64,000 nt of DNA from Brachynemurus nebulosus (lineage: Eukaryota > Arthropoda > Insecta > Neuroptera > Myrmeleontidae), in the NCBI GenBank assembly GCA_035578155.1, contig JAPWDM010000007.1, positions 30,478,413-30,542,412 on the forward strand, read 5' to 3'. The position numbers and the translations under genes are program-made. The notes below the pieces were generated by a model. That model was given only the letters and a program-made list of their open reading frames with translations. It was not told the origin of the DNA and ran no database searches. Below are positions 22,440 through 36,060 of this stretch, piece after piece (positions within the stretch are counted from its first letter, which is position 1; each line of letters starts with the position of its first letter).

Positions 22440-25400
22440 CCTTAACCCTTATTTAATAGTAAGTTGTCGGTAAAAACTGCAATAAAATTAAATGATATGT
22501 GTTTAATTTATTCCTGGTACTTATTATTTTATATTGAGTCATTTGATTGGGGGTAGTGGGTGTTACAAATTACCTACCCCCTTTGTTTTATTGGATAATA
22601 ATTGATTTTTTTTTATTTGTTTGTTAATTTTCTCTGAAATTGAAATTGAATCATACGATTCACGCACGTTTTTTAATATCTGGTGACGTCATTCCAGCAT
22701 GCAAACACAAATATTTTACATTAATATTGAAAATCGAGACTAATTTTTCGTTTGTTAACATTTTTACTGTCAAAAACCAACAAACAGCATTTACAAATCA
22801 AAATTTAAACTTTCATGATTACACAATTTTGAAATAACTTTATTAAAAATTAAAAACAATATTAAATTAAAAATTGTAATAGAATAATTGATTTTCTTAT
22901 GTAAGTCTATGTACTGTGTGATCAAGGTCACATGCATCATGTTCACAAAATTTAAAAAAAAATGAAAAAAAGAATTATGGATGCTATTTAGAAAAATGTT
23001 ATTTATCGAATTTTTTGTAATTTTTCTTTCTTTTTGACAATAAAATTTCTGTCTACTGATACTTGGAAATTTCTCAGAAAATTCTAGTTTGGTTAAATGA
23101 TTTTTCTCCAGTTTTCGTCCATTGATAACCATCGTATTATTACCTTGTCAGTCCCCAAATACCGTATACTGTACATAATAATATTCTTTCTTAATAGATT
23201 TATAAAAAAAAAATTAATTCGAAATGTCACATTTTCGATAGTATTCGAAATTTCACGTTCACAATTCACTTAAATTCAATTTAATGTACAGTACATAGTA
23301 TAAAATATTTGAAAACAGGACTGAAGAGGTTAATGGTTTTTTGTTTTTGTTTTTTTTAAATAACACAAATTAGGATGAAATAAAGAAAAAAATCAACTTT
23401 GGAAAATTCCAAATTTATTTTTAATAATAATGTATTTTCACAATAAACAGTGATAAATTGATGATTTTTCTAAATATTAAATTTTCCATTTTTTCAGAAT
23501 CTAAATCACTAAAATGCGTTTTTTTCTATTTCAACTTACAGTATCAGTCGTGATAGAAGAATTTTTTTTTAATTTGAAACACTTATTTTTTTTTTACAAA
23601 TTTACAGCAAAAGCTGTAATGGGCACTTAGTTTCTTGTATTTGTTTATTTATTTATAAATTTTATACTATTTTTATTTGAATAAATTCAACAAAATAATA
23701 TTAAAATTTAAAAAGAAATGAAAATAAAAATTGAATCTAGTAATTTTTAAAATTACAGAAAAACTGAAATCTTATTTATGGATTGTGTATGAAATTTTCA
23801 ACGAAACTGGTACAAAGCTCACACAATCGTCGAGCTATATAATGACGTTTTCAGTTCCTCGAACGGGTAAAATCAATACATTTTATATATAATATATATT
23901 TATGTCATTGGCGTCTTGTAAATTTAGTTTTTCGTATATTCTAACAAAAAGGAATTGCATGTAGACGAAGAACCACTTTAAATACTTATAATTCGCTCCC
24001 AATTTCATCATTTTATTTACGGTTTTTACGGAATTGAAAATTCTACTAAACTTCAATTAAGATGATTCTGGTTCTATAAACTGCTTAAAAACATTGATAT
24101 TTTTCTGAAAATTACGTCTTTCTAATCAGTAAATTTAAATAAATTGTTCGAAATGCATTGAGAAAAAAATTTTGTTTTTCTATCGTGGTAAGCAGTGCTG
24201 ATCGTACGTAACTTATAAAACCGTCTGTGATTTATACATATATGTGTTGTGTAATCGGAACGTAGTTGGTTTCATGTGCATGGAAATGTATAAGAATCAC
24301 GGTATAAAAATTTCTGTTATATAAACGTTAAAATATGTACCGTACAAATTTTTGAAATTGTTGTAAAAGGCTGAATAAAATTAATGTCAAAATTGTTTTT
24401 TTCTGGAGACCAGTCGACTTTCAACAAAATATTATAATTATAAATTATAGAGGTGAATACTGATGGGCTCTTTCTAGAATATTCAATGGAAAAATGCTAG
24501 TAGTTCTATCAGGTCGTATCATTATATAGATTAGGGATGCGGAAATCAAGGTTTATTGACCTCCTGGGTGTGAAAATCTGGAAAACTCATCGAATGTTGA
24601 TTAACTGAGTTTTTAATATTTAAAAAAAAAATCGAAAAACCAATTTTTATAGTTTATTTTTACAAATGCGAAGTATCTGTCTGAAGTTTATGTCATCCGA
24701 AATGGTAATTGAAAAAACAGTGGAAAATACCAGTGATCAATAATTAAAACCGAGGGATGCGTTGTACCACCTGGTACGTTACTGGTGAACCGAATTAGCT
24801 AATCATGTTACCAGTCGATAAATTACCAAGCAAATAATATTTGAAACTAATTATTTAATTATTTAATAGTTGAAATAAATTTTTGACGTTCACTATAGTT
24901 TTATAGCATGAATTATGGAGCAACTTTGTGACCTTCCCCTTACTATTAAATCACGCATTTTAATAAAACAATTCATTATGCATTCAAAAATACGTAGATT
25001 TAAATGGGATAAATTGGAAGCAAATTTTTGTTTATCCCATATAGTTTTTTATTATTTTTTACCTTTGTCAAGCGGTCGATACATACTTTATCTTTAAAAT
25101 TAAGGGGTAATATCAGTTTGTACTCAAAAAATTCAGCGATCATATTCTCAAATTTATTTAAATGAAATGAAACGATAAAACGGAATTGATATTTGTCCCC
25201 AGTTGCTAATTTGGAGCCGTTAGAAGTTTTAGAAGTTGCTATTATTGAGACAGGCTGACAGATATGAAAAAAAAATCATAAATGTTCCGGAATTTATTGC
25301 TTTGGAACTCAAAAAATGATAGTTTTATTATCATTCAAATAACAGTTGTTGGTGGAATCGCTGGACACAGTGGTACAAATATATTCTAAACGCAGTTAAT

Positions 25401-26679
25401 ATTGAACCGATTGTTCAGTAGAACCTTGGAAAAAGTTAACGCCCTCAAAGAATTTGGTTATATATTCAATGTATTTAACGTTTTGTTTGATAAGGGGTGG
25501 TAAGCTCCTCCAACGTCCTGAATAAACTAGTGACATCTGTTTTAGAATGTATTAATTTAATGATTTTTAGTCTAGTAGAATTTTATATCGTTTGTTTAAA
25601 TGAAAATTTGTGATTCATTATGTGTGTATACTAGTGTAATCTGTTTGTGTTTTATTGAATTAGTGTATTTCTGGACTGTAGCAAACTTCATACGACAATA
25701 TGCGGTCAACAGTAAATTGTTAGATGTCGTCGATTGTTGAAATAAGTATTACATAATATTGTTTTTAGATATTTTTGCAAACATATAGGGTGGATCCTAA
25801 GCTCGGCCTGTGTTAATTGCCGGTCACTTATATACAATTTTTTTAAAATAATCCCAAATTTATTCGCTATAACGATAGCTTTTATCAATTATATGAAAGT
25901 TATTTGAATTATTGAGTCAAATTACTTTTAAATTTTCGAAAATTTCAATGATATTTGAGCAAAATTTTATCAAGATTCCGTCACTTTTTTAATTCGGGCC
26001 GTATTTCTTGGCACTGCTGGAAATTTGCTTGATATTTTAAAATTTTGTACAAAATCAGTTCCTTATTGATGCTTCGCTTCACTCGCTCAACGACTCTAAA
26101 GTAACCATATTTATATTTCAATACCATATCTAATTTTCATAAGCCATTGCAAAGATCTGCCCAGCTGTTTAATTCGATAGTTCTAGGCGTCAATTTCGGT
26201 TTTTCCAGTTAAAAAAAAAAAAAAAAGATTAATCTTCCCTACTTGTACCAATTTTGCCTACGTTCCCCTATTCATGATGTATATGTGTGTATAAATCAGG
26301 TTTATTATATTTACTTTGGCGCTGAAAAAGAATAAATAGATCGGTCGTTGGGTGATTTTGGGGTGGTAAAAGGCGGTAAGAGCGACAGTGTGAGTTGTGG
26401 CAATAAGTATTTATCAGTTTCTGTTCAGTGAAGCGGCTTATAAAACGATGTTGCATACTAAAAACCAATATTTAATATTGACCATTTTGTTCGCAATTCG
26501 ACGCCATATTTAACTTTTCATTTATGTATTTTGCACAGTTTGGAAAAATAAACTGAACATAACATATCAAATAGATTGGAAAATATCTGTATCGTTTTTA
26601 TTATGAATATAGAAATAAATGACTTAGAAGATTTTCTGGTTGAAATCGGTCGAAAAAATGGTGACGGATTATGAATTGA
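22440..26679. other. Region upstream of MCT, no coding exon recognised
   Basis: Very AT-rich. A repeat related to the 1.6-2.0 kb units lies inverted at about 23,984-24,130 (ATTCGCTCCCAATTTCATCA and TTACGGAATTGAAAATTCTA). I see no coding exon here on either strand. Confidence 0.55.
23984..24130 (-). repeat. Dispersed repeat related to the 1.6-2.0 kb units
   Basis: Read on the minus strand it matches the segment at about 1,690-1,760 (TTCAATTCCGTAAAAAATGT and GATAAAATTGGAAGCGAATT) with scattered changes. Confidence 0.6.
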
Positions 26680-27157
26680 ATAGTTGAAAATCTGAATAGA
26701 TTATTCCAGTAGCCGTCACTTTTCATTTCCGTCACTAATTGGGATAATATTAGGTCGTGTAATATGAAATGTCGTTTTTTGACCACTTGGTCGATCACAT
26801 AATTCAGACAAATATCGATACTTTTTTGAGCATTAGAGATATGTTTACAAGCAATTTTTTAACTCTAAATAGATTTCTTGTAGCCTGGATTCATTTCCAT
26901 CACTAATTGGAATAACATTAGGTTGTGTAATATGAAATGTCGTTTTTCGACCACTTGGCCGACCATGTAATTTAGACAAATATCGACACTTTTTTAAGCA
27001 TTAGAGAAATGTTTAAAGGCAATTCGTTAATTTTAAATAGAATTTTTGTAGCTTGGAATTATTTCCGGCATTAACTGGAATAATATTAAATCGTGTAATA
27101 TGAAATGTCGTTTTCCGACCACTTGGTCGAAAATCTAATTCAGATAAATATTGACAC
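26680..27157 (+). repeat. 168-bp satellite block B (about 2.8 units)
   Basis: AATATGAAATGTCGTTTT occurs at 26,761, 26,929 and 27,097, an exact spacing of 168. Each unit also contains TCATTTCCRTCACTAATTGG-type and GACCACTTGG text. Same orientation as block A. Confidence 0.9.
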
Positions 27158-27843
27158 ATATACATACATAGTACTTTTGTATGGTATTTTTGTAAAGTGT
27201 TTATTAAAAATTATTAGCAAATATGGAATATCATAAGGCAGTGGTTTTCAAATTTCTAGATGTGAGGGATCCCTTAAGAATATTAAACTCTACCTGTCAA
27301 ATAAATAAGTCACTTATACGTATAAATTACAAATTTATAACTTTAAGTACAGCATCGCGGACAAACTGCTTAATTGCCATGAACCATCAGTGGTGCGCAG
27401 GCCAAACTTTCGGAAATACTGAATTCATGAATTTAGTTCAACGAACTGAAAGAAAAAATTAATGATTTGAAGAAATATTACCACCATAATTTTGGATCGC
27501 TCGATCAATAATCAATTTTTTTTTTCAATTTAGCAAAAGTTTAAGTTTTTGAAATTGGTCGTTCAGTTTTTTTTTTCATATTACAAAATCGATCCTCCAG
27601 ATTTATTTATAGACTTAGTAGTTGTTAAACAGTCCGTGAATGTCAGTCAGGCAACTGGCATCGCTATCATCATTAAAATAATTAGTTTCGAAAATTAAAA
27701 TCTAATTGAAAATTATATGTGTAGAAAATTATTTGAAATATTTTTCATTTAAAGTATATATGTACACATAACGCAATTATATATCATTCGAGTCATTCGA
27801 GACACCTCTCTGATTCACTGATAACAGCACAAGACAAATGTTA

Positions 27844-28009
27844 AGGAGTCTCCACATTCTCGCCGAGGTTGTACGAATCGAGAATGTAGAGGATCATTTC
27901 ATTGTGCCTCGCGGTTGGTGTTTTAATGGTATTTATATGCCTGAGCCAACCTTAGCGAGGAACTTGGCGAGGAACCTCGTCCAACCTTGGCGAGAATGTG
28001 GAGACTCCT
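27844..28009 (-). mobile_element. 166-bp MITE, copy 2
   Basis: Termini AGGAGTCTCCACATTCTC and GAGAATGTGGAGACTCCT; TTA on the left and ATA on the right. Same 166-bp length as the copy at 19,469 and inverted relative to it. Confidence 0.8.
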
Positions 28010-30399
28010 ATAAGCTATATTATATTCATATATGTATGTATAAAGAATTTATTAATCACACATATTTTGAAAATGTATGCTGGAAAAGTTATGAATGTTC
28101 ACAATGTTCACTTTTCATTGTCAGTTCTCACTTATACTATGTAAGTTCGCCCACATCAAATATGTTGTAATAATATCATATAGTGCCTGGGGCGTCTGGC
28201 AGTTTACACGTATCATATGAATAATTGTATTTTTTTTTATAGAACGAGAGCTCGCGTGCATCGGCCGCTCGAATAACTCCAGTTTCATAAGAGCCGATCA
28301 TTTAACCGAACTTTTCACGTGCACATTTCTTCTTTTTTTTTGTAAATTCATAATGGCGGATTCAAAAATCGTTAAAGTAATTGGAGGAAATGTATACACC
28401 TAGCTCTTGGTCTATTACACTTTCGCTTCGTTATAAACAACTTCAAAACAGAGTGCGATAGAATTATAATTCTGTTTCAGAGGGCAGAATTTGCATATTT
28501 TGCATGTCGGTCAATTTTGGTAATACATAACAAAAATCAGACCTTTAAAAAAGACACTATTTTTGCATTTATTCCTGCATGTTTTGAAAGAAATAAATGA
28601 TGCGTATTTTATCGTAAAATCAGAAATATTATATTTTTGCGCATATAATCCCGCTCTTGACTTTAAAACGAAACAAAAGTGTATGTTTGTGTTAACTAAT
28701 GGTAACGCTCCGTTCACATTATACAATATTTTGTTCGTACGATAAAAATCTGCACGACTTTTTGTCACCACAGTGTCACGTTTACATTCTACGAACTGTT
28801 ACTGTTCTAAGCGCAATATTTTCATTTTATTTACACGGTTCTTTGTTGACTTTTTAAAATCTCAAGAAAAATGAATTTGACATTTTGACATGCTCTAAAA
28901 TGTAATTTATGTAACATGAAAGATTTTTTTAAATGAATGAAATTCTAGAAAATTGTAAATTGAAACAGAAAGTGAAAATATCCGAAAATTTTTCTTGGAA
29001 AATGAAAATAATAAACATAGCACTTACATAGTTATTACGTTTTTAATAAAAAAAATATAAATTTTGATATTTTTTAAGAATGTTTCGTAACATTAAGCAT
29101 GTCCCCTTCTTTTATTATTATATGAATTTTTGTATTTTATAGTGAAGTATGGTGAGTATACTTTGGTATTTTAAGATTTTAGTAGTAGAGGAAAGTGAGA
29201 CAAAACGAGATACTCACATTATTGCATCACCTGAACGCATCAATCACAAGCAAGTATTCACATTCGGTATGTCCTATCAATCAGAGTCAGTCATAAGAAA
29301 ACGGTGGAAATAAATAATTGCATTTGTATGTTATCTACTTACGTTTAAAAAAGGTCTCATGATAATGAAACTTATTGTTAGACATGTATGGGGTTGCGTT
29401 CAATAGAGGATGAAGTGGATTATTACGTAATATGGGGATTACGTTTCAGCATAGTAACTGAATTTCAGTTGATTACTTTTTAATAATGTTTAGTTTTTTT
29501 TGTACAAAATGGTAATTATAATTTTTTATTTATTTATTTTATTAAATATTTAATAAAAGATATATTAATTGTTTTTTCAGATGCTGTTGGTTTCCGTTGT
29601 TTTCTCATTATTACGGAATACACTATAAAACCCACAACTTGATTCATTGTGAATTGAAATTTAGTAATGTATTTTGGTATCTTGTTTGTTCTCAAATATA
29701 CAATAGTACGTCAGATGAATATTTTGGTTAATTTTGTAATAATTATTTGTGCGTAAATTTGCGGTGGATTCACATTTAATTATTTCACTAAGCTGTTCAT
29801 TGATTTCGTAATCTATAAAATTTATATTGTGTTTGGTTTTTATTAATTTAACTTAATTATCGTTAAAATGGTGTAATCAGTCTGCAATAACTTCGAGAAA
29901 TGAATAAAAATTAATCCTTTAGAAATGGTCCGTCGTTGTCCGATTGAATGTAAATGTAAGAAAAAATGCTTTTGTTTAGTTTCAGGGATTATATTAAAAT
30001 TGATCGAAACGAAGGGTTGAAATGTGAAAATAGAATTTATTTATTTCTTTGTTAAGTATCTCACGTATTTCATCTATTAGATATGTCATAGACGTAGTTG
30101 TTTATATATTTTAAGGGGAGTACTTAGTTGTGAATCGATAAATAATAATTGAAGGAGTAGCAATTATCATCTGTTCAGATGGCAATCGATAAACAATATG
30201 TCTGGCAATTTCTAAGCTTGCTATTCATACTAAAGTATTGTTCGTAAATTAAATGAAATGTTTCTTTTCCTATTCTGAATTCTTTAATTTTTTAGGGATT
30301 ATTCAGATTACAAGCTTAAAAAAGATACATTTTAAACTAGTTTCAGACATTCCTTTAAGTATGAAACAATTTTTTTTTTTTAAATATTGAAATTTCAAT
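28010..30399. other. Non-coding AT-rich stretch
   Basis: No coding exon, repeat array or paired termini recognised. Only short, low-complexity open frames. Confidence 0.5.
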
Positions 30400-30511
30400 G
30401 TATACATTCATGTTAGCTAATTTTGTCAGCTAATAAATGTTCACGAACATTGTTCGCCGACAATTGTTACTAACATTTGTGTTAGCTAACAATGTTCATG
30501 GCAGTGTATAC
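30400..30511. mobile_element. 112-bp palindromic mini-element
   Basis: Ends GTATACATTCATG and the inverse of GTATACACTGCCATG. The inside is full of complementary TTAGCTAA, GAACATTGTTC and TGTTAGCTAACA segments and can fold into a compact hairpin. Confidence 0.5.
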
Positions 30512-30534
30512 CCAAGGTAAAAGTCTTTTGAGCT

Positions 30535-30746
30535 TCAAGGACGGATTAACCCACTTTGGGGTCGTAGACATTTTCTTTGGGTCCCGCCCTCTCCTCCCAA
30601 GATACAGAGCATACAAAAAATACAAAAACAACAAATAAAACTAAAACAAATCTCAAATGTGTCATGTGTCTATGCGATGATCTGGCTCTGCTGAGCCTGT
30701 ACTGTTTCTGGTGGTGCCGCGTTAATCCATGGCGGTTACGCCCCTG
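30535..30746. mobile_element. Degenerate hAT-like remnant
   Basis: Left CAAGGACGGATTAACCC and right GGTTACGCCCCTG look like worn hAT termini (compare 6788 and 58,253). No target duplication found. Confidence 0.3.
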
Positions 30747-31537
30747 CCATTTTCTTATCTATTACTTCCACTTTGGTGTTGTTTCGGCAACAACTACCTG
30801 AGGCCTCTATTCTGTTACATCGTGAACGTAGGATGTCACTAGTAGAATATAATATATTTACCTTACAACAGAACTCTTGAAAATCAATAAAGCAGTCACT
30901 TGGACGTGTACACTCATACACTGTACAACACTGTCTTTCGTCTTACATGTACATATTTGGATAGGTACTCTGTACTTTGTACACCAACCACTACCTGTGA
31001 CTAGATGCTCACTCACGACTCGTATAGTATATTCGCTGTTCGCATTGTAATAGTAATAAATAGAAACAGATAGAACATTATAACAGGGGTCGACTACTAC
31101 TTACTAGTTGGACGGTTTTTCTTGCCTTATCCCTCACCCCAATCGCCTCACTTGCAGGCGTGTAACGTCAGACGGGAGCACAATGCTTTGCGGATCCATG
31201 GGGTCTACGGGCTCGCCAAAGTTGAATATCTAATCATGGATTATTATCTCCAAAAATTGTCGTTGTTATGAATTTTTTTAATTTTTTTGAAAAATTAGAC
31301 AGATTTTTCATAGTATACACATTGTTTAAAAGTTTTGATCCTTTTCAAAAACTCACATCCGTAACAATTATCCTCTTATATGTTTTTCAAAACATTGTTC
31401 CAGATTGCAAACACATTATTATTACCTATCAGTTAATTTCTGTCTTTGTCGTACGAACTTTAACTATTATATATCGGAAAATTGTATTAAAATTCATCAA
31501 AAGAAGAAGGTAATAAATGCTAATAAAATTACACCTG

Positions 31538-31918
31538 TAACGTAAAAGCCCCCATTACGGAACACTATTTTTAGGTGTGTCATTAAAGTGGCTTATAAAA
31601 ATTAATAAATAAATTAAACACCCATTTTTTTTTCTTAATAAGCATGAAACCAAGTTTTTTTAATCCAATGAATATGTTTTTAAGAAAATATAACCTAAAA
31701 ATTTTAATTTACTAATGTTTTTATTATATATGTATTTCTTTAATTAAGTAAGGAAACATTAAATGCGAGGTGAATTTAAACGTGCGAGGTGAATAAATAA
31801 TTCTATTAATAATAATTTTTGTTATCAGACGTTTCTTTCAGAAATAACTTCATTAATATGTAAATGTCAAAACTGTTTTAGTATTGGATCGCGTTCCGGT
31901 ATGGGGGCTTTTACGTTA
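31538..31918. mobile_element. TA-flanked MITE, TAACGTAAAAGCCCCCAT termini
   Basis: TAACGTAAAAGCCCCCATTA (left) is inverted as ATGGGGGCTTTTACGTTA (right), and similarity extends to GGAAC. About 381 bp, no coding capacity. Confidence 0.75.
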
Positions 31919-32544
31919 TATCAAAAATAGTTTGTTTATTTTAAATGTTGTTTATAATATTTTATAAATTATTCTTATATCCGTGTGACAAATATAGACG
32001 CAATTGCCTTTCATTATTTTGAACCATTGTTGTATTAAATAATTTAAAAGAAATAAAAAGAAATTTTTCAAAAATCGTTTCGATCAAATTTTCAGGTCGT
32101 TGTTTTACGACATCTGTTGTGGACATAAAATTTACCCTGTAACCGAACAAATGTATGTGAAATTTTCGATTAAAGCAAAATTCAAAGTTTTGCCGATTTT
32201 ATACGATATTTATAATATAAAATAAATGATTATAAAAAAAATATATGAATAGTTTTTTAAATGGGAGATGTTTTTAAATTTTTACCGTCGGGCCCAATTT
32301 TTTTTTTTTTTTTTGTTACGCCCCTGTTTAGCTGACACTGGTGGTGCTCACCCTTCAGTAAAAATGTACTGTTTTATTATAAGAATTAAAAGAAGACGTA
32401 CGTGCTTTCGTTGTGTGTATTTTTACTAAACAAAGAATATTTTCCAGGTGTTAGAAAAGATTTTATGCGGTGAACCATAAATGTTGAGAAACGATAGAAT
32501 TGGTTTTGCGCGGCGCTCCCACCAATGTTGATATGAGTGTATAT

Positions 32545-33089
32545 TAGGCTTGTAACGGATATTCGGGAACTATTCGATATTCGATTGACTCGGCTATTTT
32601 TTGAAATTAAGTATACTTTAAATAATATTCCCTACTAGCTATTATGTAATACGTAATTGATGAATATATATTATGTACAGACAAATACACAAACGTATGC
32701 AGCTATATAGTCATGATACGGGTACTGTTTAGTATATACGTATTTAAAAATAGAGTATTTAAAAGAATATTTTTAAAAATGTAACCCCGTGTTGATCTAG
32801 TGGTTAGCAACTCCGCTCTTGTTTGATAGATCGTGAGTTCGAAACCAACCGGGGGAGATACGTCATCTATATACCATACTGTTCATCTATCAATAATCAT
32901 TCCAACATCAAAATCAAAATAGTACATTATTCCAAACGATACATGTAGCCATAATAGTTGCGCATCTAAACAATAAAAAAGAAAATTTTAAAAATGTGTG
33001 GCTGATATTTTTTGAAAATATTTATATAGGTCTTAAAATATCGAATAGTATTCGACCAACGGCCGAATAGGATATTCGTTCCAAACCTA
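32545..33089. mobile_element. hAT-like element interrupted by a SINE
   Basis: Termini TAGGCTTGTAACGGATATTC and the inverse of TAGGTTTGGAACGAATATCC. Flanking octamers GTGTATAT and GTTTATAT differ at one base, consistent with an 8-bp hAT duplication. The insert at 32,783-32,985 has its own duplication. A fragment of the same interior (ATAGTCATGATACGGGTACT-like) is at 35.9-36.1 kb without the insert. Confidence 0.65.
32783..32985 (+). mobile_element. tRNA-derived SINE
   Basis: RNA polymerase III box A-like TGATCTAGTGG and box B GTTCGAAAC sit about 40 bases apart, in a tRNA-like head of about 70 bases. An unrelated tail ending AATAAAAAAGAAAA follows. TTTTAAAAATGT lies directly on both sides as a target duplication. 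The head has no clean cloverleaf, so it is not a working tRNA gene. Confidence 0.7.
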
Positions 33090-33958
33090 GTTTATATTAT
33101 TTATTCAATTTTACATGTTGACTCCAGTTACAAAATACATTTTTATAAGATAAACTCCACTTGTAATTGGCAATTAGCCTTGTCAGAAACACTTTCGCAT
33201 TGTGTTTTCCTTATTACATGTGCGCTGTTAGTTTTATTGACAGTTTTACTGATTTAATTACCGTTACAGAGAAAATACGGAAGCTAGAAATAAGAATAAC
33301 TTTAATATGTAATTAAAATATGACAATATTTTCATTGTTACTTTTCGTTAAGTTGACAGTCGCAAGCAGAGTGTTTCCTAATTGACGTAAATAAACCTGT
33401 TATTAAAATGGGAAAATTGAGAATTTTTAAAATATATGTAATTTGTACCTATTGTGTTTTCAATAAAATTCGTTCTAAACGGGGAGATACTTATTTTACT
33501 ATGGATTTTTTGAAAATTGAAAAATTTACTAAAACGCATCTTATTTGGCGCGGAATCGCGAGATTACGAAATATGAAAAATCATAATTATCTAAAAATCA
33601 TTAATTATCTTCCAGTGACCTCAGCATTTTTTTATACGGTCAGTTTTTGTGCGTTTCTTGTTGGGGGATTTTTTTTTATGCGGTATAACATCCAATAATT
33701 ACCCCACTTATTCTACGTATTTTGGAAAATGTGAATGTAGCAAAATGGGCTAACTAATAAGAATTATATAATTATTTTTAGTTTTATAAAAAATTTCAAA
33801 TTTTATAAATTTTACTAATATAAACTAATTCAATTTTTGAGAGACAACAATTCCTTTGTCTATTTTCATTTTTCATGTGCCGACAATACCGAAAAGGACA
33901 CTTATGTAAAAGAGTAAAAGAAACTGAACATTTCTTATATATGTATGTGTGTAATAGC

Positions 33959-34171
<213 letters not shown>

Positions 34172-34570
34172 AGGCTTTTTTCACTTATCATTTATAATAC
34201 ATTTATAGCGACAACAAAATATACATGATGGTAACAGTAATATTCTGTAACCAAGTGAAAATCACATTCATTGAACATAGTGAAAAAGATAATAAAACTA
34301 CAATTAGGTAAAGTCACCAAAAAATTAAAAAAAAAAGAAAAAATATAAAAATTGAACTGGCTGTCTATAAAATATACGAAGCTGTTAAAAATTTGTTCTA
34401 CCAAATAATGAAATTAAAAAGAAATACATTAACTTAATATTGTTTGATTCGATGAAATTGTTTTTTGAATTTTAATCAAGTTTGGTATCATTATCGCCCC
34501 TCCCCTTTTGCATCCGCTCCTGATTAGTCTTGAAAATATATTTATTCAAAACATTGAACAGTGATTCAAA

Positions 34571-34741
34571 GGCTGCCTGTACACGATCAGTAATACTGTC
34601 AGTATTTACTGATAAAAATAGTGAATCATTATTTTTATTGTATAAATTATATATGAATACTTCAGTATTATCAATACACGATCAGTAATAATGTCAGTAT
34701 TTCTAAATACTGACAGTATTACTGATCGTATACAGGCAGCC
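34571..34741. mobile_element. GGCTGCC MITE, copy 1
   Basis: Termini GGCTGCCTGTACACGATCAG and inverse GATCGTATACAGGCAGCC, with inner direct and inverted TACTGACAGTATTACTGAT text. 171 bp. Nearly the same sequence occurs at 46,538-46,696. Confidence 0.85.
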
Positions 34742-34802
34742 AAAGAATTATTTTACTTGTTTACTTGAATTCAAATTATTTATTTACTTGTTTGTCTTTC
34801 TC

Positions 34803-35034
34803 TGACGCCTCAACCGCTTAACCAGTTGACTTTAAGCTTTTTCACAGAAATAGCTTGGGTAAAAGAGAATGTTATAGGCTACTTTTTATTCCGGGAAAAC
34901 ATTTTATTTATGTGGGAAAATTGCTAAGAAAAAAAACAGTAGCTCTCAATGATGACACGATGCAAATGTACTCTGTACGTATTAACTTGATGTCCTAACT
35001 TCAAACACCACGCGTACGAAGGCGTGGGAAAATT
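34803..35034 (+). mobile_element. Fragment of a widespread insect repeat, Helitron-like 3' end
   Basis: Contains AACCGCTTAACCAGTTGACT, GGCTACTTTTTATTCCGGGA and the hairpin CCACGCGTACGAAGGCGTGG. This order resembles the 3' region of non-autonomous Helitron-type repeats common in insects. The terminal CTAGT is not preserved. Confidence 0.45.
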
Positions 35035-35528
35035 GCTCTTTTTTCATAAAATTTAAAAACAGTCGAATCCAAATAAGCTGTAATTTTTTATTTAAACAAT
35101 TTATAATAAATTTGATGGTGAAAATATATTTAAAATAAATAATTAAATTTGATAATTAATCTTTTTTGATCACTAATTTCTATTATACATATTAATATTA
35201 TGTGTACATAAAAAAAGTTGAAGATGAGAACTTGTTGAAAGTTAATGAATAGGTAAAGTATATATAAAAGCATAACGGACCAAGCAGGTGCGGCGCGCGA
35301 TAGATGGCGGGGGGCACGCAGGGGAAGTTGAGGAGTACGGTTACTGTTGTGTACATAATGTTCTTTATATTATCTTATTAGATTTAAGAAGCGATGCGTG
35401 AAATTGAAGGGAAAAACTTTTACGAATAGGGGTTATTGTTTGGTATTTAATTTTCATGTATCAGAAATTTATAAAGTGGTATTTATAATTCATGATTCGT
35501 GACGTGAACGCATCCTACATACATCTCA

Positions 35529-35542
35529 CCCCCCCCCCCCCC
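35529..35542 (+). repeat. Poly(C) tract
   Basis: Fourteen consecutive C in otherwise AT-rich DNA. Confidence 0.9.
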
Positions 35543-35884
35543 ACATGCCTAAATATGGCAGAGAGCTTTGAAGCTTTCATTTTCTTTGTCCGTTGTTAAG
35601 TATTATTAAAAGATGAATATCTTCGACATTTTCTTGTCTGTTTTAAAATGGTAACAGTGACGCCGTTACGTTGCCGTGAACAATAGCATTGACCTTTTCA
35701 AAATTATGTAAAATCCACCAATTAAAATGTTTGATCCAATTTATTGATTTTATCGTTACAATTATATGATGTGAAGTCAATGACGAGCGCTCCCACAATA
35801 CAAATAAATATTCTTACAATATAGACTGGTAGCGAGCGTCATTTTTGTCAGACTGGGGACGGGGAGCTTTTCACTACAAAAATG

Positions 35885-36060
35885 GAGGATTTTCAGGTTG
35901 CAGGAATACTGGAAAACTATTCGACCAAATACCAAATAATGCTACATAGTCATAATATGCGTACTGTATATATTGTAGTATATGTATTAAAAAATTTCAA
36001 ATTGCTGCAATTCGTTATTGAATTCAAAGAATTTAAAAGAATATTGTCCGCATAGTACTC
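35885..36060 (+). mobile_element. Relic of the 32.5-kb hAT-like family
   Basis: TAGTCATAATATGCGTACTG and TTTAAAAGAATATT match the interior of the element at 32,545-33,089, but the SINE is absent here and the ends are lost. Confidence 0.4.

Noticed and set aside
32783..32860. A working tRNA gene
   Set aside because: Box A and B are present, but no clean acceptor stem pairing is seen, and the unit is flanked by a target duplication with a SINE-like tail.
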